The notes below the pieces were generated by a model. That model had not been told where the DNA came from and made no database searches. It worked only from the letters and a program-made list of their open reading frames with translations. Positions 27,440-36,896 of a stretch of DNA of 54,835 bases are shown here, piece after piece (positions within the stretch are counted from its first letter, which is position 1; the number at the start of each line of letters is the position of its first letter). The stretch is taken from assembly GCA_016874095.1 (NCBI GenBank), contig VGVH01000014.1:1-54835 (forward strand). The letters are read 5' to 3'. Position numbers and translations under genes: made by a program. This DNA is from Gammaproteobacteria bacterium. GTDB taxonomy: Bacteria; Pseudomonadota; Gammaproteobacteria; Steroidobacterales; GCA-2729495.

Positions 27440-28468
27440 ATGACCAGCCGAAGCCCGGACAATCCGATCACTCGCCGCCAGTTGCTGCAGGGTGCTGCCG
27501 CACTGCCAGTCGCAACGACGGTAGCGGCCTGCGGTGGTGGCGAGGTGGAACGACCGCCCGGTGTCCCGCTGAGTCCCTACGGCGCCGACTCCACTGCGGA
27601 AGAGGTGACCGCGGGTCTGTCGCTCGCCGGGCGCACGGCGCTGGTGACCGGTGCCAACTCCGGCCTGGGTTTCGAAACGATGCGCGTGCTCGCCCTGCGC
27701 GGCGCGCGGGTGTTCGGTACTGCGCGCACGCTCGACAAAGCCCGCGAGGCCTGCGCCAGGGCGCAGGGGGAGACCACGCCGCTCGCCCTCGAACTCACGG
27801 ATTTCGACTCCGTCGTGGCCTGCGCAGGAGAGGTTGCAGGCAGCGGTGCAGCGCTCGACATGCTGATACTCAATGCCGGCGTGATGGAGCTGCCGGCACT
27901 CGAGCAGGTATACGGCCTCGAGAAGCACTTCGTGACCAATCACCTCGGCCACTTCCTGCTGACGATGCGGCTGCTGCCGCAGGTACAGGCCGCCGCGCAG
28001 GGCCGCGTCGTGGTGGTGAGCAGCGGCTCGTCGTACCGCGAAGCGCCCGAAGTGGGCATCGAGTTCGACAACCTGTCAGGCGAGCGCGGCTATGAGCCGA
28101 TCCGCGCTTACGGGCACTCGAAGCTGGCCAACGTGCTGTTTGCCCGGGCACTGTCGAAGCGTCTGGCCGGAACTGCTGCGACGGCCAACTCGCTGCAGCC
28201 GGGCGTCATCATGACGAACCTCGGCCGCCACCTGCCCTGGTACCAGATCGTGACGGCGAAACTGTTCGGCTGGGCGTTCATGAAGACCGTCGAGGCCGGT
28301 GCCGCAACGCAGGTCCATGTCGCGACGGATCCGGGGCTGTCAGCCACGAGCGGGCATTTCTTCCGTGACTGCAACGCGATCGTGCCGCCGGGTCATCTCG
28401 GCGACGATGCGATGGCGCAACGACTGTGGACGGTGTCGGAGGAACTCACCCAGCGCTGGCTCGCCTGA
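27440..28468 (+). CDS. Tat-exported lipoprotein short-chain dehydrogenase 2
   Basis: This 342-residue paralogue of the preceding gene is similar along its whole length. The Tat motif is ITRRQLLQGAA and the lipobox TVAAC. The SDR motifs are TGANSGLG, LILNAGVM, VVVSSGSSY and the catalytic YGHSKLAN. Exported, lipid-anchored NAD(P)-dependent dehydrogenases are rare because the periplasm lacks free NAD(P)H. The cofactor is presumably bound before Tat export. The pair arose by tandem duplication and is cotranscribed. The substrate is unknown. Confidence 0.87.
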   Translation: MTSRSPDNPITRRQLLQGAAALPVATTVAACGGGEVERPPGVPLSPYGADSTAEEVTAGLSLAGRTALVTGANSGLGFETMRVLALRGARVFGTARTLDKAREACARAQGETTPLALELTDFDSVVACAGEVAGSGAALDMLILNAGVMELPALEQVYGLEKHFVTNHLGHFLLTMRLLPQVQAAAQGRVVVVSSGSSYREAPEVGIEFDNLSGERGYEPIRAYGHSKLANVLFARALSKRLAGTAATANSLQPGVIMTNLGRHLPWYQIVTAKLFGWAFMKTVEAGAATQVHVATDPGLSATSGHFFRDCNAIVPPGHLGDDAMAQRLWTVSEELTQRWLA

Positions 28469-28475
28469 GCCGCGG

Positions 28476-29111
28476 TCAGCTGCCGCATTTCACGCCGGTG
28501 CCGCCGAGCCCGCAGTAGCCGCGGGGATTTTTCGCGAGGTACTGCTGGTGGTAGTCCTCGGCGTAGTAGAACTCCGGCGCCGGCAGGATTTCGGTCGTGA
28601 CAGCCGGGTAGCCTGCTGATGCCAGCGCTGCCGCATAACTCTTCTGCGAGATGAGCGCCACCGCTTGCTGGGCGTCGTCGGTGCAGTAGATCCCCGACCG
28701 GTACTGCGTGCCGACATCGTTGCCCTGTCGCATGCCCTGCGTCGGGTCGTGGGATTCCCAGAACACGCTGAGCAATCGCTCGAAGCTCGTGGCTGCCGGG
28801 TCGTAGACGACCAGCACGACTTCGTTGTGGCCGGTGAGCCCGGTGCAGACCTCTTCATACGTGGGATTCGGCGTAAAGCCACCGGCATAGCCGGCCGCGG
28901 TGCTGTAGACGCCAGCCTGCTGCCAGAACCGCCGCTCGGCGCCCCAGAAACAGCCGAGTCCGAACAGCGCGGTCTTCATTCCTGCCGGGAACGGCGGCTT
29001 GAGCGGGTTTCCGTTCACGAAGTGCGTTGCCGGCACGACCATCGACGTATCGCGGCCGCGCAGCGCTTCCTCACGGGCAGGCATCCTGGTTTTTCTCTCG
29101 CGCAGCAGCAT
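28476..29111 (-). CDS. msrA: Peptide methionine (S)-S-oxide reductase MsrA
   Basis: MsrA reduces the S-form of methionine sulfoxide in proteins. The 211-residue protein has the catalytic motif GCFWGAE, the conserved [19 protein letters not shown] region and a C-terminal resolving-cysteine region ([11 protein letters not shown]). Length matches E. coli MsrA (212). The ATG at 29111 is preceded by GGAGACC. It converges with the SDR pair seven bases apart and is divergent from the TPR gene. No msrB gene is in the window. Confidence 0.97.
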   Translation of the reverse strand: MLLRERKTRMPAREEALRGRDTSMVVPATHFVNGNPLKPPFPAGMKTALFGLGCFWGAERRFWQQAGVYSTAAGYAGGFTPNPTYEEVCTGLTGHNEVVLVVYDPAATSFERLLSVFWESHDPTQGMRQGNDVGTQYRSGIYCTDDAQQAVALISQKSYAAALASAGYPAVTTEILPAPEFYYAEDYHQQYLAKNPRGYCGLGGTGVKCGS

Positions 29112-29146
29112 GCTGGGTCTCCTCCGGCAGCAGTGAAAGACGATGC

Positions 29147-29152
29147 TACAGT
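29147..29152 (+). promoter_or_regulatory. -10-like TACAGT eight bases before the TPR gene
   Basis: TACAGT ends eight bases before ATG 29161 in the 49-bp divergent gap with msrA. It is a weaker match than the other close -10 elements. Confidence 0.3.
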
Positions 29153-29160
29153 AGCCCGCC

Positions 29161-30558
29161 ATGTCAGTAACCAGCTCCAGAAATCGCGACGTCCTGGCAA
29201 GCCTCGCGTTGCTTGCATGCGTGGCTGCAATCGCCGGCGACGATCCGGCCCCCGCAGCAGATCTTGCGATGCGGCGGACAGCGGCACAGCAGACCTTCCT
29301 GCGACTGGCGGATGAAGGCCGGCTCGAGGAAGCCACGGCGATCGGTGAGCAGGTGCTGGCGATGACCACCGAGTTGTACGGTGCCGAAGGCGTCGAGCGC
29401 GTTCGGCCGCTGACCAATCTCGGCACGATCCAGCTGCGCAGGGGCAACGATGCTGCAGCGGAGCAGCACTTTCGCGAAGCGATCGACGTCGCCGAGCGGG
29501 CGGCGGGTATCGGCTCCGAACGCCTCGTCAAGCCGCTCATCGGTCTCGGCGACGCGCTGGCTCGCCGCCAGCAGTTCAGCGACGCGGCGCTCGCTTTCGA
29601 GCGGGCGCTCACGCTGAGTCATGCGGCCAACGGCTTCTATGACAGCGACCAGCTGCGCGTCCTCGACGGACTCTCCGAAGTGCAGCTGGGTCTCGACAAC
29701 CTCGAGCGCGCCAACGACTACCAGGAAGCGCAGCTCGGCATCGCCGAGCGTCATGCAGCCGAGGATCCCGACGGGCCCATCGAAGCACGCATGAAGCTCG
29801 GCCGCTGGTACAACCGGACGGGCCAGCCGCTGCTCGCGCGCAGCGCCTTCCAGTCGGCGCGCTCATCGATACGGCGCCTGAAAGGCAAGGACCACCCCGA
29901 CAGCGTCGATGCGCTGCTCGGCGAAGCCGAGAGCTACCGGCGCGAAGCCGCGCTGCCCGCGGCGTCGGTCACCCTGCGACGCGCGCTGACCATCCTCGAC
30001 GCGCAGGCGGTTCGCGATCACCTGAAGCGCGCTGAAGTGCTGCTGGCGAGCGGCGACCTGAACATCAGCGCCCAGTTCGCGTCGTCCGCGCAGAAAGCCT
30101 ACGAAGCTGCCTGGGTGGAGCTGTCCGGGGACAGCGCGCTGCAGGCGACGCGCGAGGAATGGTTCTCACGGCCGGTGCGGATCGCCGGGCCTAACCTGGC
30201 GCGGGTCGTCAACGAGGAAGGGGTACCGATCGAGCGGCGCTCGACCACGGCCAGCGGCACGCAGCCGGGCCAGGTTTCAGCCAGCTTCACGGTTACCGCC
30301 GCCGGCCGCGCAGCCGACATCGTCATTCTCGAATCCGACCCGCCCGGGTTGATGGACAAATCGATGCGCCGCCTGCTCGCGTTCTCGGTCTGGCGACCGC
30401 GGTTGGTCGACGGCAAGATCGTGGCTACGGAAAACCACCTGCTGCAGCACGAGTTTCGCTATCCGCGCCCGGCTCCTGCTCCGACCACGGATGAGGGCCC
30501 CGATGCGGGTGAAACCGGCGGACGCATCGCCAATCCGACGGAGGCCGGAGAGCCCTGA
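29161..30558 (+). CDS. Secreted TPR protein with TonB-like C-terminal domain
   Basis: This is a 465-residue protein with an N-terminal signal sequence ([15 protein letters not shown]). Tetratricopeptide repeats run from about 40 to 300 (for example [16 protein letters not shown] and [20 protein letters not shown]). A domain near 355-430 resembles the TonB C-terminal fold, with [20 protein letters not shown] and a [12 protein letters not shown] strand. Its role is unknown; periplasmic scaffolding is likely. Its last 100 bases overlap the end of the convergent TRAP-binding-protein gene. Confidence 0.75.
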   Translation: MSVTSSRNRDVLASLALLACVAAIAGDDPAPAADLAMRRTAAQQTFLRLADEGRLEEATAIGEQVLAMTTELYGAEGVERVRPLTNLGTIQLRRGNDAAAEQHFREAIDVAERAAGIGSERLVKPLIGLGDALARRQQFSDAALAFERALTLSHAANGFYDSDQLRVLDGLSEVQLGLDNLERANDYQEAQLGIAERHAAEDPDGPIEARMKLGRWYNRTGQPLLARSAFQSARSSIRRLKGKDHPDSVDALLGEAESYRREAALPAASVTLRRALTILDAQAVRDHLKRAEVLLASGDLNISAQFASSAQKAYEAAWVELSGDSALQATREEWFSRPVRIAGPNLARVVNEEGVPIERRSTTASGTQPGQVSASFTVTAAGRAADIVILESDPPGLMDKSMRRLLAFSVWRPRLVDGKIVATENHLLQHEFRYPRPAPAPTTDEGPDAGETGGRIANPTEAGEP

Positions 30559-31619
30559 GCGCCGGTCGCGCGACCGGCACGGTATTCGTCGCGCAAGGTG
30601 ATTACCCGCGCATGGATTTCGCGGGAACGCCCGCCGATCTCGCCGAGCAGTTTTCCGGAGACGTCCGCCGTTGCCTGCCTCCACGCCTCCAGCTCCTCCG
30701 GTGACAGGCGATGAACGACGATGCCGAGCTCCTCGGCATTTGCCAGGTCGCCTGCCGTCTGGGCGCGCACGACCGCACGCGACCGCTCGACCGGAGGAAA
30801 GGACTCCGTCAGGATGCGACGCTGGGATTCCGGCAGCGAATCCCACCATGCCCTCTGGCTGACGATGAGGGAAATACCGAGCACGTGATTCGTCAGCGTG
30901 AGATGCGGCGCCTGGCCGGCGATACCGGTGCGCGAGTACAGCGTCACCGAGTTCTCTCCGGCGTCGATGAGCCCCGTCTGCAGGGCCGGGACGATGTCGC
31001 CAAAGCCGAGCGGTATCACGTCGGCGCCAATCGCCTCCGCGAACAGGCGGGCGTTCAGGCTCGATGCGATGCGGAAGCGGCGGCCTTTCGCGTCATCCGG
31101 CAGGATCAGCGGTTCACGCGCATACACATCGTGGAAGCCGATCTCGTACCAGGTGACGAAGTGGATGCCGCGCGCCGCGAGCAGGCCACGATAAAGCCCG
31201 GTGAGGTAGCGGTCATAGACGTAATCCGCTTCGCCCTCGTCCGCGAACAGATACGGGGTATAGAGCAGCGTCAGCTCCGGAACGACGGTGGAAAGCACCT
31301 GGGCGGACAGGTTGGCGTACTGGATGCGACCCCGCCGCAATCCCGACAGCAGCTGTTCCTCGGAACCGAGCTGGCCGTAGATCAGCGGACGCATGTGGAT
31401 GGCACCGGCCGAGGCGGACTCGGCACCGACGCGAAATTCGAGCCACAGTGCCTCGCCGGGCGTGCCCGGCGTGGTGGTGCCGCCGAGCGTGACGATGGTG
31501 CCGGCGGGCCGCTCGCAGCCACCCAGCACGAGCAGCGCCGCCAACGCGGCCGCAACGGCCAGTGGCGGCCGCAGTCGACGGCGGCCTGTGGGTATCGGAA
31601 GCCTGCCGGCAGAACTCAT
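30459..31619 (-). CDS. TRAP-type solute-binding protein DctP family (lipoprotein)
   Basis: This is a 386-residue substrate-binding protein with a lipoprotein signal (LLVLGGC) and the DctP fold: GAESASAGAIHMRPLIYGQL, YLFADEGEADYVYDRY, FHDVYAREPL, GLIDAGENSVTLY and SLPESQRRIL. It should capture a carboxylate or similar solute. No DctQ or DctM membrane subunits are adjacent, which is unusual. The ATG 31619 follows GGGAG closely. The frame stays open for another 600 codons upstream, but that part is antisense to msrP and the DUF547 gene. The C-terminal 33 codons overlap the end of the TPR gene. Confidence 0.85.
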   Translation of the reverse strand: MSSAGRLPIPTGRRRLRPPLAVAAALAALLVLGGCERPAGTIVTLGGTTTPGTPGEALWLEFRVGAESASAGAIHMRPLIYGQLGSEEQLLSGLRRGRIQYANLSAQVLSTVVPELTLLYTPYLFADEGEADYVYDRYLTGLYRGLLAARGIHFVTWYEIGFHDVYAREPLILPDDAKGRRFRIASSLNARLFAEAIGADVIPLGFGDIVPALQTGLIDAGENSVTLYSRTGIAGQAPHLTLTNHVLGISLIVSQRAWWDSLPESQRRILTESFPPVERSRAVVRAQTAGDLANAEELGIVVHRLSPEELEAWRQATADVSGKLLGEIGGRSREIHARVITLRDEYRAGRATGAQGSPASVGLAMRPPVSPASGPSSVVGAGAGRG

Positions 31620-31703
31620 CGCTCCCGCTGCTGTCTCGATGGTTGGTGGATGACCCGCGGGCAAGGGTATGCTTCGCGGGCGCACTGAAGCAACGGAGCG
31701 ACG

Positions 31704-32468
31704 ATGCACGGATTCACGACACGATGCCGCCGCAGCCTCTGGCTGCTGGTCGCCGCACTCGCACTGCCGGCCCTCGCCACAGCGGCCGGCCCGCCCGACT
31801 ACACGCTCTTCGACGACGTGCTCACGCCCAACGTCAACAAGGGCTACGTCGACTACGACGGCATCGCAGCAAATCCGCGCTTCGGCAGGTTCCTCACCGC
31901 CCTGGCCGAGGCGCCACGGCCCGCGAACCGCGACGAGGAACTCGCGCTGCTGATCAATGCCTACAACGCCTTCGCGATCAGCGGCATCCTGCAGGGGTAC
32001 TCGCCGTCGAGCCGGCTGGGGCGCTGGCGGTTCTTCGAGCGTCTGGAGTTCACGCTGTCGGGCGAGCCGATCACGCTCGAGGATCTCGAGCACAAGCGCC
32101 TGCGCACCCTGGGCGAGCCGCGCATACATTTCGCGATCGTCTGCGCGTCGCTCTCCTGCCCGCGCCTGGCAAGCCGTGCATACCGGCCGGAGACGCTCGA
32201 CCGCGATCTCGATGCCGCTACCCGCGGTTTCGTCAATGACGTCACGCGCAACCACTACGACATCGCGCAGCGAACAGCTTTCCTGTCGTCGATCTTCGAC
32301 TGGTTCCGCGGCGACTTCGAGACGGGTGGGAGCACGTTGCCGTCGTTCCTGGCACGCTACGTGCAGGACCCGGCTGTACGTGCTGCCCTGCTCGAGGGCC
32401 GGCTCGCCATTCGCCATCTCGATTACGACTGGGGCCTGAACGGCCGATTCAGCGGCAACAACGACTGA
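31704..32468 (+). CDS. DUF547 exported protein
   Basis: This 254-residue protein has a signal peptide (LLVAALALPALATAA) and a DUF547 domain. The conserved features are the YVDYDGIAAN start, ALLINAYNAFAISGIL, the IHFAIVCASLSCPRL cysteine pair and FLSSIFDWFRGDF. The family is widespread, and its fold resembles transglutaminase/papain-like proteins. The function is unknown. It is 18 bases upstream of msrP and may share a transcript. A weak ribosome site (CGGAG) precedes the ATG. Confidence 0.87.
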   Translation: MHGFTTRCRRSLWLLVAALALPALATAAGPPDYTLFDDVLTPNVNKGYVDYDGIAANPRFGRFLTALAEAPRPANRDEELALLINAYNAFAISGILQGYSPSSRLGRWRFFERLEFTLSGEPITLEDLEHKRLRTLGEPRIHFAIVCASLSCPRLASRAYRPETLDRDLDAATRGFVNDVTRNHYDIAQRTAFLSSIFDWFRGDFETGGSTLPSFLARYVQDPAVRAALLEGRLAIRHLDYDWGLNGRFSGNND

Positions 32469-32486
32469 CGCGACAGGACAGACACC

Positions 32487-33449
32487 ATGCGGCAACGACA
32501 TCCCGACGGCATAACACCTTCCGAGATCACACCCGAGGCCGTATTCCACGCGCGTCGCGACGTCCTGCGCGCAGCAGGCTTCGTCGGTGCAGCGGCACTT
32601 CTGGCGAGCGCCCGCGCAGGCGCCGAGGATATCCCGACCCGTTACCGCCGACTGCCGGGATTGAAGAAAAGCCCGTATTCGGTCAAGGAAACACCGAATT
32701 CGTTCGAGGACATCACGAGCTACAACAATTTTTACGAATTCGGCCTGGACAAGACCGATCCCGCGGAGAACGCGGGCCGTTTCCGCCCGAAGCCCTGGAG
32801 CGTGTCGATAGAGGGCGAGGCCGAGGTGACCGGGCGTTTCACGCTCGAGGACATCCTGAAGCCCCACCCGCTGGAGGAGCGCATCTATCGCTTTCGCTGC
32901 GTCGAGGCCTGGTCGATGGTGATCCCCTGGGTCGGGTTTCCGCTCGGCGACCTGCTCAAGCGATTCAAGCCGACGTCGAAGGCGAAGTACGTTGCGTTCG
33001 AGACCATCGTGCGACCCGAGGAAATGCCGGGACAGAAAGGGCGCACACTGGATTGGCCCTACATCGAGGGCCTGACGCTGGCCGAGGCGATGAACCCGCT
33101 GTCCCTGATGGTGGTCGGCGTCTACGGGGTCGAACTGCCGAACCAGAACGGCGCCCCGCTGCGGCTGATCGTGCCGTGGAAGTACGGGTTCAAGAGCATC
33201 AAGTCGATCGTGCGGATCCGCTTTACCGACAAGCAGCCGCGCACCACCTGGTCCGAGGCGGCGCCCGATGAGTACGGCTTCTACGCCAACGTGAACCCCG
33301 AGGTCGACCACCCGCGCTGGAGCCAGGCGACCGAGCGGCGGATCGGTTCGGCGTTCCTCGCGCCCAAGCAGCGGACGCTGCCGTTCAACGGCTACGGTGC
33401 GCAGGTGGCGGCGCTGTACAAGGGACTCGACCTCACGCGGAACTACTGA
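32487..33449 (+). CDS. msrP: Protein-methionine-sulfoxide reductase catalytic subunit MsrP
   Basis: MsrP is a periplasmic molybdopterin enzyme that reduces methionine sulfoxide in envelope proteins. The 320-residue sequence has a Tat-type signal ([18 protein letters not shown]), a sulfite-oxidase fold and the Mo-ligand Cys near residue 138 in [31 protein letters not shown] and KSIVRIRF are strongly conserved in YedY/MsrP. AGGACA lies upstream of the ATG. The haem partner msrQ follows five bases later. Confidence 0.96.
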   Translation: MRQRHPDGITPSEITPEAVFHARRDVLRAAGFVGAAALLASARAGAEDIPTRYRRLPGLKKSPYSVKETPNSFEDITSYNNFYEFGLDKTDPAENAGRFRPKPWSVSIEGEAEVTGRFTLEDILKPHPLEERIYRFRCVEAWSMVIPWVGFPLGDLLKRFKPTSKAKYVAFETIVRPEEMPGQKGRTLDWPYIEGLTLAEAMNPLSLMVVGVYGVELPNQNGAPLRLIVPWKYGFKSIKSIVRIRFTDKQPRTTWSEAAPDEYGFYANVNPEVDHPRWSQATERRIGSAFLAPKQRTLPFNGYGAQVAALYKGLDLTRNY

Positions 33450-33454
33450 GCGCC

Positions 33455-34069
33455 ATGCCGTCACTGCGGCAGGTGCGGCTGATCGGCAAGCCGGTCGTGT
33501 TCACGGCGTCGCTGCTGCCGCTTGCGTGGCTGGTCGCCGGTGCCGCGGGCGTTGGCGGCGTCGATCTCGGCGTCAATCCGGTAGAGACGATCCAGGACAC
33601 AGCCGGCATCTGGGCGCTGCGGTTCCTGTTGCTGACCCTGTCGATGACGCCGCTGCGCCACGCCACCGGCCAGGCATGGCCGCTGCAGTTCCGGCGCATG
33701 CTCGGGTTGTTCGCGTTTACCTACGCCGCCGTCCATTTCGCGAATTACCTGGCGCTTGACCGCGCATTCGATTTCATGGAGATCATCCCCGACCTGACGA
33801 AACGTCCCTTCATCATGGTGGGCGCGGCGGCGCTGCTGATGCTGCTGCCGCTGGCGATTACCTCCACGGCGGGCTGGCGCAGACGGCTGGGGCCGCGCTG
33901 GATCGCGCTTCACCGGCTGGTCTATCCGCTCACGATACTCGTCTGCTGGCACTTCTGGTGGCAGGTGAAGAAGGATGTCACCGAGCCACTCGTCTACAGC
34001 CTGATCCTCGCGAGCCTGCTCGGCCTGCGCATGTGGCGGAGCCGGCGAAAAACGGGCATGTTGACCTGA
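33455..34069 (+). CDS. msrQ: MsrQ haem-binding membrane subunit
   Basis: This is a 204-residue inner-membrane b-type haem protein (YedZ family) that passes electrons from the quinone pool or flavin to MsrP. About six membrane helices are visible. Candidate haem-ligand histidines lie in YAAVHFANYL, WIALHRLVYPL and LVCWHFWW, and MTPLRHATG follows the second helix as in the family. Five bases separate it from msrP. Confidence 0.95.
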   Translation: MPSLRQVRLIGKPVVFTASLLPLAWLVAGAAGVGGVDLGVNPVETIQDTAGIWALRFLLLTLSMTPLRHATGQAWPLQFRRMLGLFAFTYAAVHFANYLALDRAFDFMEIIPDLTKRPFIMVGAAALLMLLPLAITSTAGWRRRLGPRWIALHRLVYPLTILVCWHFWWQVKKDVTEPLVYSLILASLLGLRMWRSRRKTGMLT

Positions 34070-34089
34070 TCTCCGACGGAGCATTGCCC

Positions 34090-34131
34090 ATGCGCAACCT
34101 GCTCTTCACCGTCGCGAAGGAAGATACTTGA
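34090..34131 (+). CDS. 13-codon leader reading frame overlapping the LLM start
   Basis: The frame is ATG at 34090, 13 codons (MRNLLFTVAKEDT) and TGA at 34129-34131. The stop overlaps the TTG start of the next gene (34128-34130) as TTGA, the arrangement seen in translational coupling. The ribosome site of the downstream gene (AAGGAAG) lies inside it. It may be a translated leader, or the original N-terminus may be shifted; nothing else supports expression. Confidence 0.35.
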   Translation: MRNLLFTVAKEDT

Positions 34132-35138
34132 AGCTGGATCTCATCCTCGAACCCGACCTCACGCCCGACGCGATCCGCGAGATCGCAGTCGCGGCCGAGG
34201 GCTACGGGTTCCGCACGCTGTGGGCATCGAACTATTCCTCGGCTCGCGACGCCTTCCTGTCGCTGGTTCCGGCGGCACAGGCGACGAAGCAGATCGGCAT
34301 CGGTGTGCTGGTGGTCAGCCCCTGGGAAATGCATCCGCTCAAGATCGCCAATTCCCTGCTGACGCTCAACGAGTACGCGAACGGCCGCGCCCAGCTCGTC
34401 CTGAGCGGCGGCGGCGAGTGGTGCGGCGTCATGGGCAGCGGGCATGAACGGCGCGTGCGCGCCGTGCGCGAGACCGTGGAAATGATCCGCGGCGCCATGT
34501 CCGGCAAACCCTTCACCTACAAGGGCGAGCTGTTCAAGTCCTGGGGCTACAACGCGTCCTGGTCGAAGGATCCGCCACCACGGGTCTACGTCGGTGCGAG
34601 CAAGCGACAGATGATGCGCATGGCAGTCGACACTGCCGATGCAGCCATGATGAGCGACGTCACCCTGCACTACGTGCGCGACATGCTCGCGATCGCCAGC
34701 GATCGGGCGCGGGAGACCGGTCGCGCTGCACGCTTCCCGGTGAGCAATTTCTGGGCCTGGCACGTCAAGGCCGACAACGAGGCGTCGTGGCACGAGGCGC
34801 GGCGGGAGCTGATCCTGCGCGGCTGGCTGGTGGACTACCACCTGAAGCCGTTCCTCACGGCAGAGGAATGCGCGCTCGTACAGAAGCACAAGCAGGCATT
34901 CCTGCACGCCTACAACGACCGCAGCGGCGAGATCCGCGGCGTGCCGCCAGAACTCGTCACCAAGCTCATCGACAACTTCAGCTGCACCGGCGATCTCTCG
35001 ACCATCGACCGGCAGATTGCGACGCTGCGGAAATTCGCGGACTCAGGCCTGGATGAGCTGGCCCTGCGCCTGCACGATGCGCCGCTGGACGCCGTGCACG
35101 TGATCGGTCGAAAGGTGCTGCCGAGACTGGGCGGCTGA
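34128..35138 (+). CDS. LLM-class flavin-dependent oxidoreductase
   Basis: This is a 336-residue luciferase-like TIM-barrel protein of the F420/FMN-dependent group. Typical pieces are MKLDLILEPDLTPDAIREIA at the start, QIGIGVLVVSPWEMHPLKIA, VYVGASKRQMMRMA and FADSGLDELALRLHDAP near the end. The reaction is not known. The start is TTG 34128, preceded by GAAGGAAG; no ATG or GTG fits the family N-terminus. It follows msrQ by 58 bases that hold only the leader frame. Confidence 0.85.
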   Translation: MKLDLILEPDLTPDAIREIAVAAEGYGFRTLWASNYSSARDAFLSLVPAAQATKQIGIGVLVVSPWEMHPLKIANSLLTLNEYANGRAQLVLSGGGEWCGVMGSGHERRVRAVRETVEMIRGAMSGKPFTYKGELFKSWGYNASWSKDPPPRVYVGASKRQMMRMAVDTADAAMMSDVTLHYVRDMLAIASDRARETGRAARFPVSNFWAWHVKADNEASWHEARRELILRGWLVDYHLKPFLTAEECALVQKHKQAFLHAYNDRSGEIRGVPPELVTKLIDNFSCTGDLSTIDRQIATLRKFADSGLDELALRLHDAPLDAVHVIGRKVLPRLGG

Positions 35139-35147
35139 ACGCCGCCC
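35129..35147. terminator. Hairpin between convergent LLM and amtB genes
   Basis: A perfect 7-bp stem, GGGCGGC (35129-35135) with GCCGCCC (35141-35147), has the loop TGAAC, which includes the LLM stop codon. No T-run follows on either strand, so it is at best a weak or factor-assisted terminator. Confidence 0.35.
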
Positions 35148-35153
35148 GCAACC

Positions 35154-36452
35154 TCAGAGGTTGTAACCGCGCTCCTCGTGCAGCGCGATGTCGAGGCCCT
35201 CGGTCTCTTCCTCGGGTGTCACCCGCAGCGGTGTGAGCGCGCCGACCACCTTCAGGATTGCCCAGGTCAGCGCGGCCGACCAGATCAGGGTCGCGATGAC
35301 GCCGACGACCTGTACACCGACCTGCTCGGCGATGCCACGTCCGTCCGGATGCCCGACGCCGCCGAGTACCGCGGCACCGAACACACCGGTGAGGATCGTG
35401 CCCAGGGCCCCGCCGACTCCGTGCACCGGGAACACGTCGAGCGAATCATCGATCTGCAGTCGGCGCTTCACGATCTGGGTCGCCCAGAAGCAGACGGTGC
35501 CGGCCAGCAAGCCGATCACCAGCGCACCGGACGGCCCGACGAATCCGGAGGCCGGCGTGATCGTGCCCAGCCCGGCGACCATGCCGGTCACCAAGCCGAG
35601 CACGCTGGGCTTGCCGAACTTGAGCCACTCCTGCGCCATCCATGCGATACAGCCCGCGGCCGCTGCAGTATGCGTGGCGAGCATCGCCATGCCGGCGGCG
35701 CCGTTGGCTGCCACGGCACTGCCCGCGTTGAAGCCGAACCACCCGACCCAGAGCATGCCGGCGCCGGCAACCGTCGTCGGCAGGTTGTGCGGCGGCATCG
35801 GCTGCTGCGGAAAACCGCGGCGGTTGCCCAGCACCAGGGCCGCGACCAGTGCCGCGACCCCCGCGTTGATGTGGACTACGGAACCACCCGCGAAGTCGAG
35901 GAACTTCATCCCGGCGAGCCAGCCGCCGCCCCAGACCCAGTGCGCCACCGGGACATAGACCAGCAACAGCCACAGCAGCGAGAACAGCAGCATCGCGCCG
36001 AAACGCATGCGTTCGGCGAACGCGCCGACGACCAGCGCGGGCGTGATGATCGCGAAGGTCATCTGGAACATGAGGAACACGGTCTCGGGCACGTTGGGAT
36101 AGGCCGCGTACACGGCGTCCGCCGTCATGCCCTTCAGGAACGCCTGCTCCAGGCCGCCGATGAAGGCCTGCGCGCCACCGCCGTCACCGAAGGCCAGGCT
36201 GTAGGCGCCGGCAACCCAGAGCACCGACACGGCCGCAGCGATCGCGAAGCACTGCATGAGGACCGAAAGGACGTTGCGGCTTCGCACCAGGCCCGCATAG
36301 AAGAGCGCGAGGCCCGGCAGGGTCATGAACAGGACCAGGGCCGTGGAGGTAAGCACCCAGGCGGTATCGCCGCGATCGATTTCGGCAAAGGCAGCCGAGG
36401 GCAGTAATGCCGCTATCAGCAGGGATATGGCTCGCGCCGGTCGTTGCAGCAT
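35154..36452 (-). CDS. amtB: Ammonium transporter AmtB
   Basis: This is a 432-residue inner-membrane channel for ammonium. A signal-like first segment (SLLIAALLPSAAFA) is followed by eleven helices. The twin-His pore residues are visible in GGSVVHINAGVAALVAA and VFPVHGVGGALGTILTG, and FQMTFAIITPALVVGAFAER is conserved. GGGGAGG lies about nine bases before ATG 36452. It is 23 bases downstream of glnK, the standard operon. GlnK binding would block the pore when nitrogen is plentiful. Confidence 0.96.
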   Translation of the reverse strand: MLQRPARAISLLIAALLPSAAFAEIDRGDTAWVLTSTALVLFMTLPGLALFYAGLVRSRNVLSVLMQCFAIAAAVSVLWVAGAYSLAFGDGGGAQAFIGGLEQAFLKGMTADAVYAAYPNVPETVFLMFQMTFAIITPALVVGAFAERMRFGAMLLFSLLWLLLVYVPVAHWVWGGGWLAGMKFLDFAGGSVVHINAGVAALVAALVLGNRRGFPQQPMPPHNLPTTVAGAGMLWVGWFGFNAGSAVAANGAAGMAMLATHTAAAAGCIAWMAQEWLKFGKPSVLGLVTGMVAGLGTITPASGFVGPSGALVIGLLAGTVCFWATQIVKRRLQIDDSLDVFPVHGVGGALGTILTGVFGAAVLGGVGHPDGRGIAEQVGVQVVGVIATLIWSAALTWAILKVVGALTPLRVTPEEETEGLDIALHEERGYNL

Positions 36453-36475
36453 GCTGGATGGCCTCCCCTTCGAGA

Positions 36476-36856
<381 letters not shown>

Positions 36857-36896
36857 CTAGCCTGTTCCTGTAGCGGCGAGTAATGGTGGCAGCCGG

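Noticed and set aside
31620-33464. Upstream part of a 1001-codon reverse-strand frame
   Set aside because: It is antisense to the DUF547 and msrP genes. Only 30459-31619 encodes the TRAP binding protein.
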